Of a stretch of 15,439 bases of DNA, positions 1 through 6,972 are shown in pieces (the stretch's first letter is position 1; every line of letters begins with the position of its first letter). The translations under genes were made by a program, and so were the position numbers. The DNA is from Verrucomicrobia bacterium UBA1211 (GTDB lineage: Bacteria; Verrucomicrobiota; Kiritimatiellia; RFP12; UBA1067). Where the stretch lies: contig DBXN01000137.1 in assembly GCA_002309585.1 (NCBI GenBank), positions 1-15,439 on the forward strand, given 5' to 3'. A model generated the notes under the pieces. It made no database searches and had not been told where the DNA came from. It was given only the letters and a program-made list of their open reading frames with translations.

Positions 1-533
1 TCGAGGATGAAGGGCGTACCGTCCTTCCGGATCATCACGTTGGCGGGCTTGACATCGCGGTGCACCACCCCCTGTCCATGCGCGTAGTCCAAGGCCGCGG
101 CGATGGGCGTGAGGATGCGGACCACCTCGGCCTCCGGCAGCCCGGAAGCCTGCGACGGCGAGGGCGCCGCCGCCACATCCGCAAGATACTCGTCCAAAGT
201 TCGGCCGTCGATATAGTCCATCACCAGGAAGGGGTTACCGCCGTTCTCCTCGAAGGCGCGGAGCTGGACGATGTTGGGGTGGACGAGCTTCAGCGAGACC
301 AGCGCCTCCGCCTTCAATTGCGTGTAGGCCCGTTTGTTCTGGACCAGGATACTCGGCAACAGCTTCAGCGCCACGGGACGGTTGTCCAGCTGCGTGTCCT
401 CCGCCAGCCACACTGACCCCATCCCGCCCTGGCCGAGCTGCCGCACCGCGCGGTACCGCCCCGCCAGCAACGTCCCCGCCGCGCTCCCGCCCATCGTCAC
501 ATCATCGTTGATCGTGTTGCTATCCATCGCCAT
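1..533 (-). CDS. Ser/Thr protein kinase, Hanks type (C-terminal part outside window)
   Basis: This is the first 177 codons of a eukaryotic-like protein kinase; the window edge cuts it just before the DFG motif. Visible are the glycine loop (GQGGMGSVW), the VALK lysine, an alpha-C region, and the catalytic loop HRDVKPANVMIRK. The start ATG at 533 follows GGAGAAGGTAAGGGC; an in-frame ATG at 527 is the alternative. The protein is closely similar along its whole visible length to the complete kinase at 12882-14153, so the two are paralogues from duplication. It lies 231 nt downstream of the Vps4-like ATPase gene on the same strand. It could be the distal gene of that operon or have its own promoter in the repeat-rich gap. 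By inference it phosphorylates partners of the FHA-domain protein. The call as a kinase is secure; the substrate is unknown. Confidence 0.93.
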   Translation of the reverse strand, partial: MAMDSNTINDDVTMGGSAAGTLLAGRYRAVRQLGQGGMGSVWLAEDTQLDNRPVALKLLPSILVQNKRAYTQLKAEALVSLKLVHPNIVQLRAFEENGGNPFLVMDYIDGRTLDEYLADVAAAPSPSQASGLPEAEVVRILTPIAAALDYAHGQGVVHRDVKPANVMIRKDGTPFIL

Positions 534-764
534 GCCCTTACCTTCTCCAACCCCAAGACTCCGGACTTCAGACATCAGACTTCATTTTCATTCTGAAATT
601 CTGACATTAATCCATTATGAAATTCCACTCCGTCCTTCGCCGCGTTTCTCTTCCCTCTTCCCTCTTCCCTATTCAACCGTTGAGGGTTGCGCGTTGAGCG
701 TTGAGGGTCCACTAACCACCGCACCACCCAACCGCAGACCCGCCGCACTCACGCGGACGGGGCT
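534..764. repeat. Non-coding gap made of heptanucleotide repeats
   Basis: No gene is visible in these 231 nt. The stretch contains 7-bp-periodic arrays: GACNNNN four times (557-584), TCTTCCC three perfect copies (649-669), and CGTTGAG three copies, two of them adjacent (678-684, 692-698, 699-705). The remainder is AT-rich around 585-625 and could hold a promoter for the kinase at 1-533, but I see no convincing -35/-10 pair. Between CGTTGAG copies lies GGGTTGCGCG (684-693), identical to the 3' arm of the REP-like hairpin at 12855-12881. The arrays resemble the short tandemly repeated heptamers known from heterocystous cyanobacteria in style, not in sequence. Confidence 0.6.
739..761 (-). terminator. 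GC-rich hairpin directly after the operon's last ESCRT-like gene
   Basis: The arms CCCGCCGC (739-746) and GCGG-A-CGGG (753-761) form an eight-pair stem with one bulged base and a 6-nt loop. It starts a few bases downstream of the ATPase stop codon on the minus strand. There is no T-tract after it, so it is not a classical intrinsic terminator. It may act as a transcript-end or RNA-stability hairpin, or transcription may continue into the kinase at 533. Confidence 0.35.
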
Positions 765-1919
765 TCATTGCCCGAAGCGCTGCTGGTTGAACTGGTCATA
801 CTGTTTGATCATCGCGGGGGTGACGGAGGAAGGAATGACCTTCACCGCATTCTCCAAATCGGAAACGAGGACCATGGGATCATCCCCCGTCTCCACCCCC
901 CGTCTAAAGGCGGCGAGCCGCGCCTTGCGGACGATACCGACGATATCGCTGCCGGTATAGCCGTCCAGACGCTCCGCCCACACCGAATGGTCGATCTGCG
1001 GTTCGCAGGCGACACCCTTGAACGAACGCTCCAGCATACCCAGACGCGCCTCTCGGTCGGGAAGGCCGATATACAACTTCTCATCGAACCGGCCGGTACG
1101 GAAAACCGCCTCGTCAATCGCCCAAGGTTTGTTGGTCGCCCCGAGGATCAGCAGGATATTGTCGCTCTCCCGGAAACCGCCGACATCGGAGAGAAACTGC
1201 GTCACGATGCGGTTGTCCACCACGGAGGAGCTGGCGGTACGGCGCGGCAGCAGCCCGTCGATCTCGTCCAGAAAGAGAACCGCGACGGGACGCGAAGCCG
1301 CCGTCTTCAGCAGACGGCTCAAGTTCTGCTCGCTCTCGCCGTGCCACTTGGAACGCAACTGCGCGCCGGAGGCGTAGAAGAACGGCGCGGCGATCTCATG
1401 GGCGATGGCCTTGCCGAACATGGTCTTGCCGTTTCCCGGAGGCCCGTAGAGGATCACGCCTCCGCCCGGCTTCAGTTTCATCGCCTTCGCCTTCTCGGGT
1501 TCGCGCATCGGATAGATGATCATCTCCCGGATCGCGGCCTTGGCCTGGGTCATCCCGGCGATGTCGTCAAAGGTCACATCCGGAATCTCAGCAACTTCGA
1601 ATGACTCCCCACCGTTCTCCCCGCCGGCATCCGTCTGAGGCGGGTTGCTGGCCGAAGCGGACTGCGGTCCGCCACCATGCGCGGTGGCGTTATTCCGCTT
1701 CGGCAGTTTCGCGGTTGCGAGCTTCTCGGCGATCTCCAGCCATCCTTCCGCCGTTGTCACATAACTGGCGGCGACCGGTCCCGTCGTCTGCTTCGCCAGC
1801 GCGAAGCAGAACTCCGCCGCCTTGGCGGCATGCAACCGGGCGGCGGGGGCATCACCCGCCTGGATGGCGGCTTCGCACGCCTTCTCATGCTCCGTTTTTT
1901 TATCCGAAAGAAAACTCAT
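765..1919 (-). CDS. Vps4-like AAA ATPase with N-terminal MIT-like domain
   Basis: A 384-aa classical AAA ATPase. Residues 5-70 form three predicted helices resembling a MIT domain (AAKAAEFCFALAK in the second, EGWLEIAEKL in the third). A low-complexity linker (71-108) follows, then the AAA module starting at VTFDDIAGM. Walker A is GPPGNGKT (159-166), pore loop SKWHGESE (190-197), Walker B FLDEID (216-221), sensor 1 ATN (261-263), and the arginine-finger region FRTGRF (273-278). The small domain has YTGSDI (321-326) and ends in a helix (VTPAMIKQYDQFNQQRFG) like the C-terminal helix of Vps4. The SKWxGESE, GATNxPW and RRF-like features place it in the Vps4/katanin-type clade more than with FtsH or Cdc48. 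The start ATG at 1919 follows AGGAATCTGCC. Expected role: ATP-driven disassembly of the ESCRT-III-like polymers encoded just upstream. The AAA call is firm; MIT is by eye. Confidence 0.92.
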   Translation of the reverse strand: MSFLSDKKTEHEKACEAAIQAGDAPAARLHAAKAAEFCFALAKQTTGPVAASYVTTAEGWLEIAEKLATAKLPKRNNATAHGGGPQSASASNPPQTDAGGENGGESFEVAEIPDVTFDDIAGMTQAKAAIREMIIYPMREPEKAKAMKLKPGGGVILYGPPGNGKTMFGKAIAHEIAAPFFYASGAQLRSKWHGESEQNLSRLLKTAASRPVAVLFLDEIDGLLPRRTASSSVVDNRIVTQFLSDVGGFRESDNILLILGATNKPWAIDEAVFRTGRFDEKLYIGLPDREARLGMLERSFKGVACEPQIDHSVWAERLDGYTGSDIVGIVRKARLAAFRRGVETGDDPMVLVSDLENAVKVIPSSVTPAMIKQYDQFNQQRFGQ

Positions 1920-1928
1920 GGCAGATTC

Positions 1929-3059
1929 CTATTCATGACGGTCCGACAGATCGACCCCGATCGTCTTGAGCAACGCCAAAATCTCCCCCATGCCGATCGC
2001 TTCGGCGGCGGAGGGATTGGCCTGAATAAAGTTGAGGAGCCGTTCGATCGAATGCGGATGGGTTGTCGCGGCCACTCCGCGGATAGACTCGAAAACCGCC
2101 AGCGCAAGTTCCCAGATGATCGTCCCGAGCCCCAGCGTCTCCCGGTATTCGCTGGCGCTCACGACCGAGGAGGCGAACGAATCGGCCTCCCGTTCATGGT
2201 TACGGCTGATCTCGTCATTGAGAGCGGATCCGCAACAGTGCCCCAACGCGAGATGGCCGAATTCGTGGGCCAACACACCGATGACTGTCCCGCAGGCGAG
2301 TTCGACAGTCTTCGTCTTCCACTCCTCAACGGAGAGTACGCCGTTGAGATGACAACTGTTCGCGAAGGTGGCGGCGAGTTCCGATGTCAGGCGTGTACCG
2401 TTCCGCTGAAAGTGCTCCACCATCGCGGCGATCACCCGCTGGAAGGGGACAATCCCGACCCGACCCCCCCACGCCGGATCGTCAACGGCCATTTTCCAGC
2501 CGGTATACGCCGCGGCCATCAGCATGGCGTAACGGACAGCGCCGGAAAAGAGGCAGATCGTGGGGAAGCCCTCAAGCGGATCCATCCGCGCGTAGGCGTT
2601 GACCTGGGCGTGATCCAAAAAACCGCCCAACTCCTTCGAGCGTTCCAGCGAGGTCTCGATGAACTTCAGCTGGAGCCGGGGAACCAATGCCGCATACTGG
2701 CTATTGCTGACGACCGATGGCGAGGAACAGACCATCTCCATCAGTCCTTTGACGAGCTGGGCGTTGAAGGTCCAGACATCCCCGCAAACATCGGGGAAAG
2801 GCGACGGCGCAGAAACCGCCGGCAGGGCAGACACGCCCTCCCCCCGGAACGCGGGAACATCGCCATTTCCGGCACCGTAGTTGGGAAGCGCCTGGCCGAC
2901 GCCACCCGACACCCCGATCCCGGCGCTCCGGCTCTCCGGTCCCTGACCCATGCGCCGCCCAAGATCCTGCTGGCGTTGCGCAAGCCGCTGCTCCAAATCC
3001 CGTTGCCGGTCAGCCAACCGTTTGTTGATGCCGTCCAATGCTGACATAACGTTGCTCAC
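1929..3059 (-). CDS. Soluble M48-like zinc metallopeptidase
   Basis: A 376-aa protein with the zinc site HEFGH (265-269). It also has the downstream glutamate in SRNHEREADSFAS (SR 285-286, ligand probably E289) and THPHSIERL (333-341). This triad of motifs is typical of M48 (HtpX/Ste24/Oma1-type) peptidases. Unlike HtpX, it has no clear transmembrane helices. Residues 1-40 are a charged coiled-coil-like segment, and 41-90 a Gly/Pro/Ala-rich linker. The first codon is GTG at 3059, overlapping the stop of the upstream ESCRT-III-like gene (GTGA). ATG at 3047 is an alternative start. The overlap implies translational coupling. It is probably a cytoplasmic protease acting on or with the ESCRT-like complex; the substrate is unknown. 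The N-terminal coiled coil could dock it to the ESCRT-III-like proteins. Confidence 0.82.
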   Translation of the reverse strand: MSNVMSALDGINKRLADRQRDLEQRLAQRQQDLGRRMGQGPESRSAGIGVSGGVGQALPNYGAGNGDVPAFRGEGVSALPAVSAPSPFPDVCGDVWTFNAQLVKGLMEMVCSSPSVVSNSQYAALVPRLQLKFIETSLERSKELGGFLDHAQVNAYARMDPLEGFPTICLFSGAVRYAMLMAAAYTGWKMAVDDPAWGGRVGIVPFQRVIAAMVEHFQRNGTRLTSELAATFANSCHLNGVLSVEEWKTKTVELACGTVIGVLAHEFGHLALGHCCGSALNDEISRNHEREADSFASSVVSASEYRETLGLGTIIWELALAVFESIRGVAATTHPHSIERLLNFIQANPSAAEAIGMGEILALLKTIGVDLSDRHE

Positions 3060-3694
3060 TTTCCGCCAAGAAGATCTTTCACCCGCTGCTGTCCGGCGGC
3101 GATCCGGTCATCAATGGCCTGGCCGGCCGAGGCGGGCGCCGCCGCGCCGCCGATCTCCGCCGCGACCTGCTGTTCCAGCTCCGACGCCATATCATCGAGC
3201 GACGGGATGTGGTCCTGAAGCGCGCCGTTCGCGCCCGCCATCTCATTCTCGTACATCCGGTTCCAGAAACGGTCGGCGTTCACCTGCTCGCCCAGCATCT
3301 CCTGGGCGGTCCCGAAGACATCCTCGACCCGTTCCGGATCGATCCGGATGATCGCATTGATCTGGCCCAGCGCCTCGGCGAACTGGTTGTCGGACTGCGC
3401 GACCTCCATCTTCGTCAGATACTGCTCGAAGACCCAGCGTTTCTGCTCCAGCTTCATCGCCAGCACCTGCGCCGCGCGAGCCGCGGTCAGCGCACGGTTG
3501 GCCGCCGCCTTCTCGCCGCTCTTCAGCGCCTCGCGCGCCTTCTCCCAACTCTCCTTCGCCTCTTTCTCCAACCGCTTCTGACGGTCGATCACATCCTGCT
3601 TGGCGTTCTCGGCGTCCCGGAACGCATGACGGCGCTCACGCCGCTCCAGACGGCGGCGGGCGGCGGGAAACATGAAATATTTTAAGAATGACAT
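3056..3694 (-). CDS. ESCRT-III-like protein, CHMP2/Vps2-type
   Basis: A 212-aa, almost entirely helical, charged protein. The N-terminus (MSFLKYFMFPAARRR) is a short hydrophobic/basic segment like the membrane-binding N-termini of ESCRT-III proteins. A long helical hairpin follows (about 15-100), then an Asn/Gln-containing helix (SDNQFAEALGQINAIIR, 101-117). After it come helices matching the CHMP alpha-3/alpha-4 pattern (DPERVEDVFGTAQEML, 119-134), an acidic Ala-rich linker, and a last helix (AIDDRIAAGQQRVKDLL, 193-209) where CHMP1/CHMP2 carry their MIM1 motif. Length matches CHMP proteins (about 200-225 aa). SD is AAGGAG, 9 nt before the ATG at 3694. PspA/IM30 belongs to the same superfamily and is the alternative label. 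Expected role: polymer-forming membrane remodeller and substrate of the AAA ATPase. Confidence 0.66.
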   Translation of the reverse strand: MSFLKYFMFPAARRRLERRERRHAFRDAENAKQDVIDRQKRLEKEAKESWEKAREALKSGEKAAANRALTAARAAQVLAMKLEQKRWVFEQYLTKMEVAQSDNQFAEALGQINAIIRIDPERVEDVFGTAQEMLGEQVNADRFWNRMYENEMAGANGALQDHIPSLDDMASELEQQVAAEIGGAAAPASAGQAIDDRIAAGQQRVKDLLGGK

Positions 3695-3732
3695 AAGGGT
3701 TTCTCCTTCCTTCGAGGCAGCGGACCACCGTT

Positions 3733-4653
3733 TCAGAAATCGGCCAACGGATCGGCGGGGACAGAAGGTTCCCCGGGCCCTTTCTCCGCCTCCGACGGCT
3801 CCGTCAAAGGCACATCCGGAAGCTCGTCCCCAAACGCGGCCAACGCATCGCTGAAGGATCCGTCATCTTCCCGTTCGTGGCGAACGCCGGCTTTGTCGAG
3901 ATCGCCGATCGCCCCGTCGATGTCATCGGCGGTATCGGCGGCATCCTCAACCTCATCCGTCAGTTTATCGATACCCGCCTCGCTGATACCCTTGAGGTTC
4001 ATCGCCACCAGCTCGTTCATGCGGCCCTTCACCTTGGTCAGTACCGTCTCGTTCTTCAGGTAGGCGGCCATCTGACGTTCCAGCGACTGGTATTCGGCGA
4101 GCGCGCTCTTCAACTCCATCTCCAGAATCTTCTTCCGGGCGGGCGGCGCCGACTGATAGAGCTTCTTCTTGGCGACAATCAACCGGTAAAGCTCATCATA
4201 GCGGCGCGCCACCGGCTCGCGTCGAGCCCGATTCTCCTCGATCTGCGCCTCAATCGTCCGCATCGCCTCCTCGGGATCGCGAATCCCGGCGAGCCGTTTC
4301 GCGAGACTGCCCGCCCCTTGCCCGAGCTTCACCGCGAACTCCCCGATCTGTTTGAGGATCGACGCTTTCTTCGCGGCCGGCAGTTTCGCCGCCGCATTCG
4401 GATCCACTGTCTGGCCCGCTTCGTTTCCATCAATCATTTTCAATTCCTCCGTCTTCTCATGAACGCGACTCTCCGGGCTCAACATCCCGCCGGATTTCCA
4501 ACCGTGTGCCGGACACCGCCGGTTACCATTATGCCAGTGAAAGGCGCAGAAGACACTTCCGCACCCTTCACTCTCACACCGACCGGCGACCGCGTACCGA
4601 TTGGGCAGGACGCGGCCGCAGACCGAACAGACTTGTGGCTCAGAACCGGCCAT
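3733..4653 (-). CDS. Zinc-domain plus ESCRT-III (Snf7)-like protein with MIM2-like tail
   Basis: A 306-aa protein. Residues 9-50 are an eight-ligand zinc module: CxxC (9,12), C26, C31, CxxH (36,39), CxxH (47,50). Residues about 92-250 are a helical core with Snf7-like layout. This includes a basic hairpin (to about 215) and the amphipathic acidic helix GIDKLTDEVEDAADTADDI (227-245), which resembles the alpha-4 region of CHMP4/CHMP6. The tail has a short helix (SFSDALAAFG, 266-275) followed by ELPDVP (277-282), close to the ELPEVP MIM2 motif of CHMP6. The start at 4653 lies one base after the previous stop and follows GAGGTGAG. A second strong SD (GGAGGA) precedes an internal ATG at 4437, which would give a 234-aa zinc-less form. 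Expected role: ESCRT-III subunit recruiting the MIT-bearing ATPase. Homology is by eye. Confidence 0.66.
   Translation of the reverse strand: MAGSEPQVCSVCGRVLPNRYAVAGRCESEGCGSVFCAFHWHNGNRRCPAHGWKSGGMLSPESRVHEKTEELKMIDGNEAGQTVDPNAAAKLPAAKKASILKQIGEFAVKLGQGAGSLAKRLAGIRDPEEAMRTIEAQIEENRARREPVARRYDELYRLIVAKKKLYQSAPPARKKILEMELKSALAEYQSLERQMAAYLKNETVLTKVKGRMNELVAMNLKGISEAGIDKLTDEVEDAADTADDIDGAIGDLDKAGVRHEREDDGSFSDALAAFGDELPDVPLTEPSEAEKGPGEPSVPADPLADF
3808..3825 (-). other. MIM2-like motif ELPDVP coding site
   Basis: The codons for residues 277-282 of the zinc/ESCRT-III-like protein read ELPDVP, just after a short helix and within an acidic, proline-rich tail. Human CHMP6 has ELPEVP in the same relative place, and CHMP4 proteins have LPxVP; these bind the MIT domain of Vps4. 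The motif is seen directly; the binding role is inference. Confidence 0.5.
4445..4450 (-). promoter_or_regulatory. Internal Shine-Dalgarno (GGAGGA) before an in-frame ATG
   Basis: GGAGGA on the minus strand stands exactly 7 nt before an in-frame ATG (4437, residue 73, MIDGNEAG). It lies at the border between the zinc module and the helical core. It is at least as good as the site used for the full-length start. It may give a short ESCRT-III-like isoform, or be a relic of a fusion of two genes. Confidence 0.5.
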
Positions 4654-4654
4654 C

Positions 4655-5764
4655 TCACCTCACACGCGTGGACGCTTTGATGAACATCACAACCAGCGCC
4701 AGCGCGGCCAGAATGGCCAGCGGCACCACCACCGCCAAAACCGGTTTCGCGCGGAGCGCAGGGAAAAGGGTGCAGATCCGCTCCCACCACCCGTACTCCG
4801 GCGTGTAGGGTTCGGAGATGCAGATCGTGTCGCTCCAGAGCTGTTCGCGCGTGGAGGCCTTTTCGATGCAGGCCTGGATCTCGGCCGTCAGCGTATACTT
4901 CTTTTCGGTCGGAAGCGTCGATACGGGCGTCACCGACAAATCCCGGAGCGATCCGATCAGCAGGGCATCCGCCTGGTCGGGCTTGTCACGGAGCGCGAGC
5001 CGAGCCTCGCCCGGCGTGGCGATGTCGAGATTGACCGTCGTCAGGTCTGTACGGGCAACGGCGTCCCGCACGATATCGGCGGCATAATGGTCCCGATCGC
5101 CCGCGAAGGGCAGGAAGGCGACCCGTTTCACACCCGCCAGTTTCGGCGAACCTTTAATCGAGGCGATGATGGCCTCACGGAGTTTCCCCTGCATGATGTT
5201 CCGCAGCGAGACGGGGATGTCGGTCAACCCTTTCTCCGAGGCGGAGGCATCGGGAATATAGTACCGCTTGGCGAAGATACCGCCCCAGAGATGGCGCTTT
5301 TCCGCGATGGAGGTCGCATGCAGCTCGATCTCAAAGAAGACACACCGCTCGTTGCGCGAGGTATTCCGGATGAATGCGGAGAGGAGAACCTGCGCCGACT
5401 TCAGTTTTCCGAATCGGTCCACCGTGGCGGGATCCAGAATGTCCTCTTTGCGGGCATCCCAGGTGATCTCCTTGAGAATCTCGTTCCACAGCGGATCCTC
5501 CTTACCCTCGACGCAGGTCTTGCCAGCGCGGGTCAACGCGATCTTCAACTGCCCCGCGATCCACCCGTCCGTATCGCCGGCGACCGGAAGGATCGCCACG
5601 GCGGCGGCCGCCGGGATCCCCGCCGTTTTCAAGGCCGCCTCGGCATCCTGAACCGCGCCCTGCACCGCCTGCCTGAAATGCTCATCGACAGGAACCGTCT
5701 GCGCCGCAGCCATCCACGCGACCGCCGCAACCGCCATCCATATCCACCGTTTTTTCATCGTCAT
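4655..5764 (-). CDS. Exported, C-terminally membrane-anchored protein with repeated CsgG/LpoB-like domains
   Basis: A 369-aa protein when started at ATG 5764, which follows AAGGAGG with 5-nt spacing; a longer frame opens at 5812 but overlaps the preceding gene. Residues 1-21 are a signal peptide (KKR then a hydrophobic run ending AAA-Q). Two similar alpha/beta domains follow. The first contains VAILPVAGDTDGW and ALTRAGKTCV, the second VAFLPFAGDRDHY and DAVARTDLTTV, so the protein arose by internal duplication. A single transmembrane helix (about 341-362) and a short basic tail (IKASTRVR) end the protein. It therefore sits in the inner membrane with the domains outside. The first domain is paralogous to that of the neighbour at 5788-6972. 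The fold resembles CsgG/LpoB/TolB-N type domains. Possibly the trans-membrane link between the envelope and the cytoplasmic ESCRT-like proteins. Confidence 0.75.
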   Translation of the reverse strand: MTMKKRWIWMAVAAVAWMAAAQTVPVDEHFRQAVQGAVQDAEAALKTAGIPAAAAVAILPVAGDTDGWIAGQLKIALTRAGKTCVEGKEDPLWNEILKEITWDARKEDILDPATVDRFGKLKSAQVLLSAFIRNTSRNERCVFFEIELHATSIAEKRHLWGGIFAKRYYIPDASASEKGLTDIPVSLRNIMQGKLREAIIASIKGSPKLAGVKRVAFLPFAGDRDHYAADIVRDAVARTDLTTVNLDIATPGEARLALRDKPDQADALLIGSLRDLSVTPVSTLPTEKKYTLTAEIQACIEKASTREQLWSDTICISEPYTPEYGWWERICTLFPALRAKPVLAVVVPLAILAALALVVMFIKASTRVR

Positions 5765-5787
5765 CTCTCCCTCCTTTTCCAGAAAAC

Positions 5788-6972
5788 TCATTTGACGTAA
5801 CCGAGATCCCATTCGGGATGTTTGACCATCAGCGTGTTCAGAAAACCGTCCGAGAATTGTTCCGCATCAAAAACGATCCGGAACGTGAACGTTCCCGTCT
5901 TCGCATCCTGGCGGATCAGCCGCGCCGAGCGCACGCCCTTTTCCGCATTCACCGTCTGGCAGAATTCGGCCTGCAACTTCAACTCATCCGCCGACACCAC
6001 CTTCTCACGAAGCTTCAGCTCAACCGTCGAAACCTTCAACCCGACCTGTTCCGGCGTGAAAGAGGCTTTCACCCACTCGCCCGCCTCGGCGGTCAGCGCG
6101 TTCGCCAGATTCTTCTCCGCGGCGGCCTCGCCCAACCCGCGCGCGCCACTCTTCGTCACCGTCTTCTCAGCGAGCGTACGGGGATTGCCTCCCAAGATCC
6201 GGGTCTTCAGCGAGAGGGAACCGGTCAGTTTGTACCACTCGCCCGTGCGGTCAAACACCTCGCGGGACGCGGAGACTGTAACCTCGACATCGGGAGGGAA
6301 CGGGCTGTCCACGACATAACCCGCCTTGGCCAATGCGTTGCGGATGGCTGACGCGGCATCATCGATCACAACCGCCGCATTTCCCTTCTCGCAACGGACC
6401 GCAACCCGGATCCGGGAAGGATCCGCCATACCCTGCGCCGTCTCACCGATCGTCTTGATCGGCGCGAATTTACCGTCGATCACATTGGCGCCCCACACAT
6501 ACTGCTTGGTCTTGATGGCATAGGCCAACAGATTCAGTTCCGCCACCGTCTCCTTGGGACCGTTCTTGACGATCTCAACGGCGCTTTCGAGGAGGATCTG
6601 CGTGGACTTCAGCTCACCCAACGTGTCGATCGTCGCCGGATCGACGCTCCTCAGGATCGCCTGGCGCTCGTCCCATTTGATCTCGGAGAGAATCCGCTTG
6701 AACCGCGCGTCCTTCTCCTCGTCATTGGCGGTCACGCACGTCTTTCCGGCGCGGGTCAGCGCCTGGATCAGAAGACCCTCGAAATAACCTTCCTGATCAC
6801 CCTTGACCGGAAGGACCGTGATCGCCTTCCCGTCCAACACGGAAACGGACCGGATCTCCGACTCCACCGTCCCGGCGAGTTGCCGTAACGCCGCGCGCTC
6901 CTTTTGGTCAAACGCCAGCAGCGTCAACGGGGCGAGAAAAACCAGCATCAACCCTTTTGCCATTGCCTTCAT
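5788..6972 (-). CDS. Exported protein, paralogue of the neighbouring anchored protein
   Basis: A 394-aa protein with an N-terminal signal peptide (about residues 1-20, ending LLAFDQ; no lipobox Cys). Domain 1 (about 30-190) contains ITVLPVKGDQEGYF, ALTRAGKTCV, ATIDTLGELKSTQILL and YVWGANV. It is clearly homologous to domain 1 of the anchored protein downstream. Domain 2 (about 195-315) contains LAKAGYVVDS, TGEWYKLTGSLSL and LGEAAAEKNLANAL, and matches the only folded domain of the lipoprotein gene upstream. A third small domain (about 318-394) is not recognised. The start at ATG 6972 follows AGGAAGGAAATAA. It overlaps nothing and starts 1 nt after the lipoprotein stop. Function unknown; a periplasmic sensor or outer-membrane-associated partner is an inference from the domain sharing. 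Confidence 0.75.
   Translation of the reverse strand: MKAMAKGLMLVFLAPLTLLAFDQKERAALRQLAGTVESEIRSVSVLDGKAITVLPVKGDQEGYFEGLLIQALTRAGKTCVTANDEEKDARFKRILSEIKWDERQAILRSVDPATIDTLGELKSTQILLESAVEIVKNGPKETVAELNLLAYAIKTKQYVWGANVIDGKFAPIKTIGETAQGMADPSRIRVAVRCEKGNAAVVIDDAASAIRNALAKAGYVVDSPFPPDVEVTVSASREVFDRTGEWYKLTGSLSLKTRILGGNPRTLAEKTVTKSGARGLGEAAAEKNLANALTAEAGEWVKASFTPEQVGLKVSTVELKLREKVVSADELKLQAEFCQTVNAEKGVRSARLIRQDAKTGTFTFRIVFDAEQFSDGFLNTLMVKHPEWDLGYVK

Noticed and set aside
765..4653. Recent transfer of ESCRT genes from a eukaryote
   Set aside because: Gene packing, Shine-Dalgarno sites, lack of introns, base composition like the neighbours, and only motif-level similarity to CHMP proteins favour a long bacterial history.
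5765..5812. Longer start for the anchored exported protein
   Set aside because: It would overlap the preceding gene and put a charged stretch before a clear signal peptide; the AAGGAGG site serves ATG 5764.
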